From contig NZ_FWFO01000001.1 in NCBI RefSeq assembly GCF_900172225.1, positions 2,108,001 through 2,172,000 of the forward strand: 64,000 nucleotides of DNA. The letters are read 5' to 3'. This document shows positions 54,245 to 62,319 of this stretch, piece by piece. The position numbers and the translations under genes were made by a program. Positions within the stretch are counted from its first letter, which is position 1; every line of letters starts with the position of its first letter. The notes beneath the pieces were generated by a model, which saw nothing but the letters and a program-made list of their open reading frames with translations, had not been told where the DNA came from and searched no databases. The stretch is from Falsiruegeria litorea R37. GTDB taxonomy: Bacteria > Pseudomonadota > Alphaproteobacteria > Rhodobacterales > Rhodobacteraceae.

Positions 54245-56484
54245 ACTTATTTCAGGACGTGGACCAAGGTTTACGCAAAGACGAACCTCACAAACCGGCC
54301 ATTTCACCTAAAATGAGCCACCGACACCTTCATTTGTCACCTGGAACCAGCACTCTTCTCGAAAACCAGGGTTACATTTTCATCGAAGACCTCGAGAGCG
54401 CACTTTCCTCCGTCTCTCTGAAACAGGAGGCAAAAGAAGACCTCCTTGCCAACTTGCTTAGACTTGTATCCTGCATCCAGGGAGCCAATGTTGACTGGAT
54501 TGAATACTACGAGGGGTGTGAGGATGGCTTAGATGAGCTCTTCTTTGTTTGCCCTGAATTCGACGGAATCGACTCTGAAAACCCACTGTTTGCTGTAAAC
54601 AGAAAGTCATTCGGCAACGCTGGTGCCATGTTTGAACGGGAGGGGCTGAAGAGTTTTGGAGAGTTGCTGGATGCACTTCGTATCGGGATATCACCTCTCC
54701 CTTCCGGGTTGGGAGCAAAGAAGCTGGCCGCATTCTGGACCCAGCTTCTTTCGTTGGCAAAGGAAGCTCGCTCAGATAATTCCGTCCTGTCTCGGCTTGC
54801 TGCGTTGCATCCTCTGGTGTCCCCGCTTCCAAACCGCGATACCTCTCGGGAAGAGCCTGAAATCATTTCAGTTCTCAGTGAACAGACCCGGGAACTGACC
54901 ATAGGATGCCTTCACCTTGGGCCAAAAACCAGGAAGCTCATCGAGAACGGCCTGGGTACCATCGGAGACCTTGCCTCAGCCCCGCAATCAGCACTTCTGG
55001 ACATCCCCGGAATGGGAAAGGCAACCACCAAGCGGATTGATGGGGCGTTGACTGCAATTGCAGAATCCCAAAACCCGGACGGGTCGATCGCCTGGGAAGT
55101 TTACTGCGAGGGAATGAACATCGGGCTGTTCCCTGAAGAACCTCAGGAGGGCAGCTTTTCCCAAATACTTGCCCGCCTTCCTGCGGTCCTGAAAGACGCT
55201 TTTGAAACCTGTGAAAGCGAAGAGGACGGTATCATTCTCGCAAGCAGGATCATGGCCCCGCCCAAGGAAAGGCTGAGCCTCGAAGCGGTCAGCGATCTTT
55301 TCACCGAAAAGGTGACAAGGGAAAGGGTGAGACAAAAGGAGGCAAAAATCCTTACGCGCCTGGCCAACGCTCTGATCCATGATGACTATGCAAATGCGCC
55401 CTACCGCTTCCGTCCGGAATTTTCGGAACCGTGGAAAGCTGCCGCTGAATACTTTTCAAAATCTGATGACGACATTTCCTTCGTTGATTTTGTCAACGGT
55501 CTTGAAAAGGCGTGGTCCGTGCCGAGACGGGAGTTTGCAGACGCCCTGCCTCTTGTAACTGCGATAATTACCGGGGAGCTTGCGGCCGGGAAGGAGTTTC
55601 AGTCATCGGTACTGTTTGACACTACCCCGTTCAAGAAGGGAGATCACCCGATCGTTGACCTCCCCTTGAAGCTACTTCAAGTTCACAAATCGGCAGCAGT
55701 TCTTCAAGAACAGGGTTTTGCGACGGTTGGTGAATTTCTCACGGCGATAAAGAGTGGAGCCCTATCTGCTTCAGACACCTCCCACACCCGCCGGGTGTAT
55801 GACAGCATTCGAATCCTGGCCAAGTGCACCTACCCTGATGGGCTGGTCGATTGGTGGAAATATACGGATTTGACGGAAGTGGCCTTTCTTCCGATATACG
55901 ATGTCAATGATCCGCTGAGCTTCCTTGAAAGCATAATCCCGACAACTGTTTCCGTTTTGAACTCTCGGAAAATTTCGGCACATGCGGCCGATGTCTTCAC
56001 CCGGCGCTCTTCCGTTGCACTGTTGGACAGGCCAACCACCGAGGCGCTTGCTTCAGACTTGGGCGGTTACGGCTCAACGATCAAACGCATCGAAACGGAT
56101 TTGTTGGGCTTTCTGAGTGATGTGTACATTGGCCAGAACCTTGCAATATCCACGGTGCACCTCAGTACCGCCTTCCTGGAGCACTGGGCTTTTGTCGCTG
56201 AATGTTTCGAGAAGGCCGATGGTGACACAAGCCTGGCCGCCGACATGTTGGCTGCGGGATGGGACGTCGAAAAAGAACAAATCACACCATATCTGCCTGC
56301 CCTGGTTGCTATCGTCACCGGCTATCCAATGGGGAGGCTTCACCGGTACACAAAATTGCGGCCCGCCGACGCTCAAAAACCCAAGCACGACATTCAGGAT
56401 GTCCCAACCATTCAGGAAGAAGAAGACGTCGAAGAGTTTGCTCCGCAACGGATCGTCCTTCGAGGCTTCCGAAGGGGCCACTGA
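54226..56484 (+). CDS. Alpha-CTD-like repeat protein with a sigma-70 region-4-like HTH
   Basis: 752 residues, no family known to me. Seen: four helix-hairpin-helix segments like the RNA polymerase alpha C-terminal domain (about 34-80, 125-180, 225-280 and 478-530); the clearest reads LHLGPKTRKLIENGLGTIGD then LLDIPGMGKATTKRI. Three of them are followed by a W segment (VDWIEYY at 89, SIAWEVY at 287, VDWWKY at 541). At 349-381 lies a sigma-region-4-like HTH: LSLEAVSDLF then VTRERVRQKEAKILTRL, close to the consensus VTRERIRQIEAKALRKL. The C-terminal tail RIVLRGFRRGH matches the tail of the preceding protein. It is translationally coupled to that gene (19-base overlap) and ends the operon. It probably binds DNA; contact with host RNA polymerase is possible but unproved. 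Confidence 0.8.
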   Translation: MEKDSLNLFQDVDQGLRKDEPHKPAISPKMSHRHLHLSPGTSTLLENQGYIFIEDLESALSSVSLKQEAKEDLLANLLRLVSCIQGANVDWIEYYEGCEDGLDELFFVCPEFDGIDSENPLFAVNRKSFGNAGAMFEREGLKSFGELLDALRIGISPLPSGLGAKKLAAFWTQLLSLAKEARSDNSVLSRLAALHPLVSPLPNRDTSREEPEIISVLSEQTRELTIGCLHLGPKTRKLIENGLGTIGDLASAPQSALLDIPGMGKATTKRIDGALTAIAESQNPDGSIAWEVYCEGMNIGLFPEEPQEGSFSQILARLPAVLKDAFETCESEEDGIILASRIMAPPKERLSLEAVSDLFTEKVTRERVRQKEAKILTRLANALIHDDYANAPYRFRPEFSEPWKAAAEYFSKSDDDISFVDFVNGLEKAWSVPRREFADALPLVTAIITGELAAGKEFQSSVLFDTTPFKKGDHPIVDLPLKLLQVHKSAAVLQEQGFATVGEFLTAIKSGALSASDTSHTRRVYDSIRILAKCTYPDGLVDWWKYTDLTEVAFLPIYDVNDPLSFLESIIPTTVSVLNSRKISAHAADVFTRRSSVALLDRPTTEALASDLGGYGSTIKRIETDLLGFLSDVYIGQNLAISTVHLSTAFLEHWAFVAECFEKADGDTSLAADMLAAGWDVEKEQITPYLPALVAIVTGYPMGRLHRYTKLRPADAQKPKHDIQDVPTIQEEEDVEEFAPQRIVLRGFRRGH

Positions 56485-56645
56485 AAACCAGTCGTATCTC
56501 CGGGTATCTCCGCAGAGCACTCATAATATTGCTTTCAACAGCAGAAGAAATCCTGGGGGGCGGAATTGGAGGATCTTTAGCCTGCCTCCGAAGCCTTCCG
56601 GGTTTGCAGGCAATTGCAGAATGTAATTCATGTTGTTTGAATGTC

Positions 56646-58160
56646 TTACGTCCAGCTCTCAGCATAGAGTTGTTCGATCTGTTCGACCTCGTCATCACTC
56701 AGGGCCTCGAATTCGCCACCCCGTGCTCTCTTTGAGAGCTTGCCGTCATTCTGTGCCAGGAACTTTCGAAGCAATTCAATTTCCTTGTTGGGCATATCGA
56801 CAATGCGGGAAAGCCCCATGGCAAACCGGTCATATCCTTTGAGGAAACCAACCTCCCGTGGCAGGTCTTCATCAATCGTGGTCTGGACACAACGTGCCAG
56901 GAAGGTGGCCTGTTCCGTTGCGTCGAAATACCGGTAGTGATGCGCCGTCTCTCCGGCGATCTTAACATTTCCCTTCGGATCGGCCGCCCAATCAATAAAT
57001 GGCAGAAGAGGACCAGAATAGGCCCTCAGAACCCGGTTGTACTCTTCAATGTTTCTCAGGATCACGGCGCTGATGGGGAATACAACTCCGGGAGGGTTGA
57101 ACCCGGCGCGGGCCAGCACGTGATGGAACAGGTACCTGTGAAGCCTGCCATTTCCGTCGACATAGGGGTGAATGAAGACGAAACCAAATGCCAGCACTGC
57201 CGCCGTCAGGATCGGATGCTGATGCCGCGCCAATGAGATCTCATCGTAATCGATCAGACCTGCCATCAGGCTATCAAGGTCTTCCCATCGGGCGCTGATA
57301 TGCGATGGGATCGGCTCCATCGTGTTGCGATCATGGGAGCCGATGAACCCTTCTTCCTTCCTGATGCCAAGCCTCACAAACCTGGCGTCTCCGATCACGA
57401 TTTGCTGGAGTCGGTTGAGCTCATCGACAGAAAGCTCATGCTGCCCGGCTTCTCCGATGGCCTGTCCCCATCGAGCCCCCTGGGCAGGGGTAGGCTTTTC
57501 ATTCTCAATGGCAAATGATGCCTTGCTGTCATCCAGGAGCATGAAGGCCGCGGCCCGGCGCATCAGGTCTTCTGGAACCCTGCCAGCCGCTGCACTGGCC
57601 TCATCCGTCAGGTTTCTGACTTCAAGCAGGTGAAACAGTTCCGGAGTCCGCCGGACAGTCGGGCAAAATGCGGGCGTACCGGGTAGGTTGTCATGGATTT
57701 TGTGGCGCGCAGAATTCTCTACGATGATGCCGGTATAGTGCAGTTCCTCATCGAGGATACTGACGTACTTTACCTTGCCGAGATCCGGCAGGTCCAGCCG
57801 CGCGCCAGTCATCCATTCGTAAATGAACCACAGGCGCCGGGAAAACGTGCCCGTCACACGGTGCTGTACCATCTCGGTGATCTCTTCGGCAGGGACAACC
57901 TGAAAAAGGCGATCAAGCACACTGAGATTGATGCCTTCATATCGGAAAGCGAGTCGAAGATGACCGATCAGATTATCTTTTGGCTGTTGGCGTGATCGCA
58001 GCATGATCCAGTCATCGGTGGAGACCGGACTGTGCCGGTCAGCAACGGCCATCAGACGCGGAGGCATGGGGACTTGAAGATTGTAGGTGTCGACGATCCA
58101 GGCATACCCGGCCGGGTTACCTGGTTCTGGCAGTCTTCGACCATGAAAGTGGGCTATCAT
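56646..58160 (-). CDS. Fic-domain protein (adenylyltransferase-like) with an inhibitory motif
   Basis: 504 residues. Seen: the Fic core HPYVDGNGR (residues 331-339, consensus HxFx(D/E)GNGRxxR) and a preceding alpha-inh-like SxxxEN motif at 215-220 (SFAIEN), the arrangement of Fic proteins held inactive by an internal helix. Fic enzymes move AMP or related groups onto protein hydroxyls. The N-terminal 180 residues are of unknown fold and the C-terminal 100 residues may contain a winged helix. It converges on the defence operon, so it is probably transcribed separately; its upstream region has unusual repeats. It may be a toxin or regulatory module of the island. Confidence 0.88.
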   Translation of the reverse strand: MIAHFHGRRLPEPGNPAGYAWIVDTYNLQVPMPPRLMAVADRHSPVSTDDWIMLRSRQQPKDNLIGHLRLAFRYEGINLSVLDRLFQVVPAEEITEMVQHRVTGTFSRRLWFIYEWMTGARLDLPDLGKVKYVSILDEELHYTGIIVENSARHKIHDNLPGTPAFCPTVRRTPELFHLLEVRNLTDEASAAAGRVPEDLMRRAAAFMLLDDSKASFAIENEKPTPAQGARWGQAIGEAGQHELSVDELNRLQQIVIGDARFVRLGIRKEEGFIGSHDRNTMEPIPSHISARWEDLDSLMAGLIDYDEISLARHQHPILTAAVLAFGFVFIHPYVDGNGRLHRYLFHHVLARAGFNPPGVVFPISAVILRNIEEYNRVLRAYSGPLLPFIDWAADPKGNVKIAGETAHHYRYFDATEQATFLARCVQTTIDEDLPREVGFLKGYDRFAMGLSRIVDMPNKEIELLRKFLAQNDGKLSKRARGGEFEALSDDEVEQIEQLYAESWT

Positions 58161-58586
58161 CGCACAATGCCCTCACCTAACATCAACATGCATACAATAT
58201 TATCACCGCCATCGTACAAAACAATCACCCTTTATACTTTTCTTTCACCATATAGGTATTTTTGCACATTGCCATCACCTTCAGATCAAGAGCTTGGATC
58301 TGTACATTTCTTTCACCCAGCACACAAACTCCTCACCAACCAGAGGACTTCGTACAAAAGACTCACCCCCTAACACCCTCAAACCAACATTTCGGCACCC
58401 CACCATCGCTTTTGCAGCTGGATCTGACCTACCCCGGGCCTTACCCAACTTCGTGGAGAGAAGCGCCCAACCTCAAAGCTGAACAAATTTTTGAAATATA
58501 GATCCAGAAAGCCGAGGCCATGTATTTCCGGTTTTTGGCATGGAGACCCAGTTTCATCTTACTCAAGAAATCAAGGAGAATGGGAA
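58161..58586. other. G-poor intergenic region with phased TCACC motifs upstream of the Fic gene
   Basis: About 425 bases. TCACC occurs at 58173, 58203, 58225, 58245, 58275, 58313, 58333 and 58363, with intervals of 30, 22, 20, 30, 38, 20 and 30 bases, close to multiples of the helical turn. A 19-base near-repeat (TCGTACAAAA-n-TCACCC) stands at 58212-58230 and 58350-58368, and TTTCTTTCACC at 58239 and 58307. The + strand is very low in G. It is between the divergent Fic gene and the next rightward gene. Confidence 0.75.
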
Positions 58587-58967
58587 ATGGGCTGCTACTG
58601 GGATCAGACTGGAACCTATCAGAGTGTGGTGGAAGAATTGGACAGTTTGGCCGATGATCCAATGAGAACACACCGTTCATTCAATAAACTTCGCCGTGCC
58701 AATTGTGTGTACTATGACTTGTACAACAATGGTCTTTGCAATCGGTTTTCTGAAGTGCGGACGGTTTTGGGAGTGACCCCTCTCCACTTCGGCGTGACAT
58801 ATTTAAGATTGTTGGTCCATCCTCGAGAGTTCGGAGAATTTTATCAAGCCGTTGAAAGAAGCATGGATCAGATTATTTTAGCTGCTGCTGATCAAGCTCA
58901 ACTTCTCATCGATGAGCTTTCTGCACACAAAAACATGGAGAGAGTGTTGCGCTGGAAGAAAAGGTAA
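58587..58967 (+). CDS. Hypothetical protein
   Basis: 126 residues, not recognised. Start ATG 58587 has AAGGAG at a good distance; the frame extends 32 codons upstream without a site. Seen: GCYWDQTGTYQSVVEELDSL, a helical middle with RTVLGVTPLHFGVTYLRLL and a basic C-terminus (RVLRWKKR). No motif of a known enzyme, no membrane segment. It lies alone, divergent from the Fic gene. Confidence 0.6.
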   Translation: MGCYWDQTGTYQSVVEELDSLADDPMRTHRSFNKLRRANCVYYDLYNNGLCNRFSEVRTVLGVTPLHFGVTYLRLLVHPREFGEFYQAVERSMDQIILAAADQAQLLIDELSAHKNMERVLRWKKR

Positions 58968-59420
58968 CCCATCGGCACCAACGGTTTGGTCATTTTGGTA
59001 GGATACAGACTGGAAAATCTCCCTGGATCGTGGATTGGACAATTATCGACGCGTCTACAGCGGCGTTTTTGCCTGTTTCATGAAAATCCATTCTGCCGCT
59101 CATAGTCTTTCTTTTCTCCAAGCAGAAACGCACGAGATTTGCGCGCAGGCAATAAATACGGGGATTTCAGAGACACAGGTGACACAGTGATATGCGGTGA
59201 ACGCGAACCTTATGCTCAAATCACCGGAGGATCTTTGCTTTGCTTCGGAGGTGGAAAGGGTGGAACGAGAAGCGACAATTCCGCTGATTGAGAATGCGAC
59301 AGATTTCACCATGAACCAGTGTAAATCGATGTGCCGACGCCACCTCCATCTGCCTTAATCTCATTTTTTGACCAATCAGAAGGTAGGATCGTTGGATTCG
59401 CAAACAAATTTCTGAACCGA
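58968..59420. other. Gene-free stretch in the right part of the island
   Basis: About 450 bases with only short frames that have no ribosome site. I see no RNA gene or repeat I can support. Confidence 0.5.
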
Positions 59421-59672
59421 TTATTTTCTTGAAGTATCAGTATTATACGAGAGTTCAACTTTCATTTCGTTCTCGCGTTCATTGTTAGATAGAGTCCAGC
59501 GCTGAACCGTGAGGATGCTTCCATCATCGCAAATCGCCTTTGTTGATGTCGACGTGGAACCTGGATGCAATAAGATCCAGAGGACGTCAAAAGCCGCGTC
59601 TCGCTTGCCATGCTCAAGGCCGTGCATCTTCAAAACTCTGTTAATCTCGGAAATCAGCGCTCTATCATCCAT
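59421..59672 (-). CDS. Small hypothetical protein
   Basis: 83 residues, not recognised. GGAGAG lies about 10 bases before the ATG. The sequence has an amphipathic N-terminal helix (LISEINRVLKMHGLEHG) and Ser/Thr-rich middle. It is possible that it is a random frame, as codon use is not decisive at this length. Confidence 0.45.
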   Translation of the reverse strand: MDDRALISEINRVLKMHGLEHGKRDAAFDVLWILLHPGSTSTSTKAICDDGSILTVQRWTLSNNERENEMKVELSYNTDTSRK

Positions 59673-60157
59673 TACTCATCTCTCTCCAATAAACCCACGT
59701 TGACTATATCACCCGGACAATTCTGGGTAATGAGTTTTGCATCGGCGATGCAGCACGTTTCCTCGAAGTTTTGCACGCGGACATTCTTTCGTAGTGATCC
59801 CAAGAGCCGTTGGAAGAGGAGTATCCCGGCCGACGAGCTCTATGAGCCTGGCCTTGGAATACACGCAGCGCCAGCCGCACTGAGTGCAAGCGATGACGAC
59901 TTTGTCACGCGGTTAACTGATTGTTCTCGGACTTTGAGCGTGGAACGAAGGGCCTGCCTTTCTGAACAACGGGCTTTCCGCCCTGTTCGGAAAACTTTTC
60001 CCCTATTTTCCACCAGCTCAATGGGTGGACCGAATACAACATGACTATGACACTTTTCTATGACACCCCTGCCCTCTTTCTGTGCCCAGATTGCCTAATC
60101 CGCCGTTAGAATGTCCTTATTTTATTGGTTTGAACCTTTCGGCTTTAGCCTCAGAAA
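59673..60157. other. Gene-free stretch before attR
   Basis: About 480 bases to attR. There is an imperfect hairpin near 59964-59988 (GAACAACGGGC and GCCCTGTTC) followed by AAAACTTTT, which may be a terminator. No gene is supported. Confidence 0.5.
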
Positions 60158-60227
60158 CGGTCTCGAAAACCGTTGTGGGTGCAAGCCCACCCAGGGTTCG
60201 AATCCCTGTCTCTCCGCCACTATCCCC
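60158..60227 (+). repeat. attR: 70-bp direct repeat, partial tRNA-Ser
   Basis: Identical to 40128-40197. It is a 3' fragment of tRNA-Ser (from the anticodon stem) plus 8 bases, with no acceptor 5' strand or D-arm, so it is not a functional tRNA. The chromosome resumes at 60228. Confidence 0.95.
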
Positions 60228-60468
60228 TTGAAACTGCATCGTAGCATGAGTTTTTCGGGGCCTAGTGCGCAGTTTCCCAGATAATCCAGATCAACACACG
60301 ATTTTTGCAGCCCGGCGTCGCCGCTTTGGCCATTGCGCTCGCATCAAACGTGAAACTGCAACGGTTTTTGGTGCCAAGGATGGACAGGGCGACCCGGATC
60401 GTAAAGAGTTGCAGCGATTGAATATCTTTAGATACCGGACAAACAAGCACCCAAACGGGGGGTCTCAA

Positions 60469-61296
60469 TTGCTGGCTGTTCTGCAAACGACCTTGCGCGC
60501 AATGATGTTGCTGTGCCTGCCCTTGATCATCGCATGTACACCCGTCATGCGATCTGAAAAGACGCCTGGCAGCTTTGCCTGGTTCGACCTGATCACGGAT
60601 GTCCCAGCGGTGTCGCAATCATTCTACTCAAGGCTGTTTGGGTGGCAATTCGCTCAAGGACGCACTGACAACATCCAGCTGATCACCAACGGCCGCATCT
60701 TGGTCGGTGGAATGGTCACGATTGAAGACACAAATGAGCAAACGCCCGAAACCCGCTGGCAACCGGTACTCAGCGTCACTGACACCGCTGCCGCCAGCAC
60801 ACGTGCCCAGACATCCGGTGGGCAGCAGATTGGTTCGATCTTTGCAGGCCCAAATGGCACACTGGCCGCGGTCCGTGACCCTGGCGGGGCGCCTGTGACG
60901 CTTTATGACGGCACCGAAGGGATTCCGCTTGGGAGCGAGCCCCCGCCCGGATCCTGGGTGTGGGTGGATCTTCTGACCCCCGACCCAGGGGCGGCAGAAA
61001 CCTTTTACCGAAACGTATCCGGGTTCGAGACGCGCGTTGGAGATCGCTCTGACACGGGCAAGTTTCGGGTTTTCACCTCTGACGGAAAAGATCGAGGCGG
61101 CCTGATCCGGGTATCTCGCAAGCAAGCAAGCCACATGTGGCTTCCCTACGTGCTGGTTGAAAACCTTGGCGACACGATTGACATGGCCACCAAGCTTGGT
61201 GCGCGACTTGCCGTCCGCGGCGGGGACTTGGCCATTCTGATAGATCCCGCAGGCGCCGCTTTTGGTATCGCACAACGCCCTGCTGCACCTAAATGA
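60469..61296 (+). CDS. Lipoprotein with two VOC (glyoxalase-like) domains
   Basis: About 275 residues. Seen: a hydrophobic N-terminal segment with a lipobox ending LIIAC (Cys at the 23rd residue from TTG 60469), then two VOC modules: FAWFDLITDVPAVSQSFYSRL and FGWQFAQG; WVWVDLLTPDPGAAETFYRN and VSGFETRVG. VOC proteins bind metal and act on small substrates or as resistance proteins. Start uncertain: TTG 60469 has GGGGGGT upstream, ATG 60502 or 60505 would give a short signal without a clear site. Longer readings have no signal sequence at the start. Confidence 0.75.
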   Translation: MLAVLQTTLRAMMLLCLPLIIACTPVMRSEKTPGSFAWFDLITDVPAVSQSFYSRLFGWQFAQGRTDNIQLITNGRILVGGMVTIEDTNEQTPETRWQPVLSVTDTAAASTRAQTSGGQQIGSIFAGPNGTLAAVRDPGGAPVTLYDGTEGIPLGSEPPPGSWVWVDLLTPDPGAAETFYRNVSGFETRVGDRSDTGKFRVFTSDGKDRGGLIRVSRKQASHMWLPYVLVENLGDTIDMATKLGARLAVRGGDLAILIDPAGAAFGIAQRPAAPK

Positions 61297-61326
61297 CACC
61301 TGATTTGAACACGACAGGACAACGCC

Positions 61327-62319
61327 GTGAGCAACAAGACTGAGACCGAAACCGACCGCATGAAGCGCCTGGAAGGGCGCTCGTTGATCGTCGGTATGTG
61401 GGGCAACCTGTTCATGGGGGCCGCTGGCGTGGCCGCCGCGATCCTGTCGAACTCGGACGCGATCCTGGTGGATGGTCTGTTCTCGCTCATCGGATTCACC
61501 GCCGCGATCCTGGGCCGTCGCGTCAGCCAGAACGCAGACGCCGGCCCCGATCGCATTCGCCCGGCAGGCTATGCCGCGGATGAGGCGATCTTTACCACCT
61601 TCCGGTCGCTTTCCTTGCTGGGATTGGTGCTCTTTGCCATCACCGGCGCGGTCATGAACATCGTCAGCTATGCCTCGGGCGGCGCACCCAAACCGCTCGT
61701 ATTCGGGCCGCTGATCATCTATTTCGTGGTGATTGGGATCACCTGCTTTCTGCTGTGGGGGATGCATCGGTGGGCCTGGTCCCGGACTGGCAAGAAAAGT
61801 GACATTCTGCGGCTAGAGGCTACGGCAGCGGCCTTTGACGGTGTGATCACCGGAGCGGCTGGCATCGGCATGGTCGGTATCGTGCTGCTGCAGGACACGG
61901 CGCTGTCCTTCATTACGCCGATTGGCGATTCGATCATTGTTTTGATCCTGTGTTCGACGGTTGTCACCCGCTACTTCTGGGATTTCATGAAAGGATTGGG
62001 AGAGCTTGCAGGCGTGACCGCCGATCCCGAACATATCGCCACGGTCCGCCGCACCGTACGCCCTGCCTTGACCGAGGCCAAAGGGGTTCTGACCGATCTG
62101 TCGGTGATGAAGCTGGGACGCTCCTTTGTGGTCACGGTCTATTACAACCCCGGCAGACCTGTGACGGCGGCCGAGGTTGATGCCCTGACCCTGCGACTGG
62201 AACACGACCTGGCGCCGGTTTTGCCCGCGGATGTCTTTGTCCTGCCCAGCGAATACGGCCGCCGGTGGCCCGACGACCTGAACCCAAAGCTGAACCCCAA
62301 GGGGCCGCCCGCAGGGTGA
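61327..62319 (+). CDS. Cation diffusion facilitator family transporter
   Basis: 330 residues with about six membrane segments. Seen: SNSDAILVDGLFSLIGF (second-helix metal site with Asp), and in the later part FDGVITGAAGIGMVG with the matching Asp in helix V, then a cytosolic C-terminal domain (VLTDLSVMKLGRSFVVTVYY). Exports divalent metals such as zinc, iron or manganese in exchange for protons. GTG 61327 is the start; the gene stops directly at the stop of the converging dehydrogenase gene. Confidence 0.86.
   Translation: MSNKTETETDRMKRLEGRSLIVGMWGNLFMGAAGVAAAILSNSDAILVDGLFSLIGFTAAILGRRVSQNADAGPDRIRPAGYAADEAIFTTFRSLSLLGLVLFAITGAVMNIVSYASGGAPKPLVFGPLIIYFVVIGITCFLLWGMHRWAWSRTGKKSDILRLEATAAAFDGVITGAAGIGMVGIVLLQDTALSFITPIGDSIIVLILCSTVVTRYFWDFMKGLGELAGVTADPEHIATVRRTVRPALTEAKGVLTDLSVMKLGRSFVVTVYYNPGRPVTAAEVDALTLRLEHDLAPVLPADVFVLPSEYGRRWPDDLNPKLNPKGPPAG

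Larger units (their letters stand above)
40198..60227. mobile_element. Integrative genomic island in tRNA-Ser
   Basis: 20,030 bases between attL and attR, counting attR. It carries its own integrase at the left end, next to the tRNA, and cargo genes with more AT-rich codons and larger intergenic regions than the backbone. I saw no relaxase, type IV secretion or phage structural genes, so it is not a self-transmissible ICE or prophage by its content here. It probably excises as a circle through the tRNA 3' repeat. Confidence 0.92.

Noticed and set aside
47979-56484. DISARM, BREX or Dnd system
   Set aside because: Although a methylase and an SNF2-type protein occur, the diagnostic genes of those systems (DUF1998 and phospholipase D-like DrmC; PglZ and BrxC; DndA-E) are absent.
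59610-60044. Rightward open frame of 144 codons near attR
   Set aside because: Weak start, Arg/Ser-rich translation and no resemblance to known proteins; it also overlaps the minus-strand 83-codon candidate.
60158-60227. Second tRNA-Ser gene
   Set aside because: Only the 3' part is present; the acceptor 5' strand and D-arm are missing, so it is an att repeat and not a tRNA.
40198-60227. Prophage or conjugative element
   Set aside because: No capsid, portal, terminase, tail, relaxase or type IV secretion genes were found; the content fits a non-conjugative integrative island.
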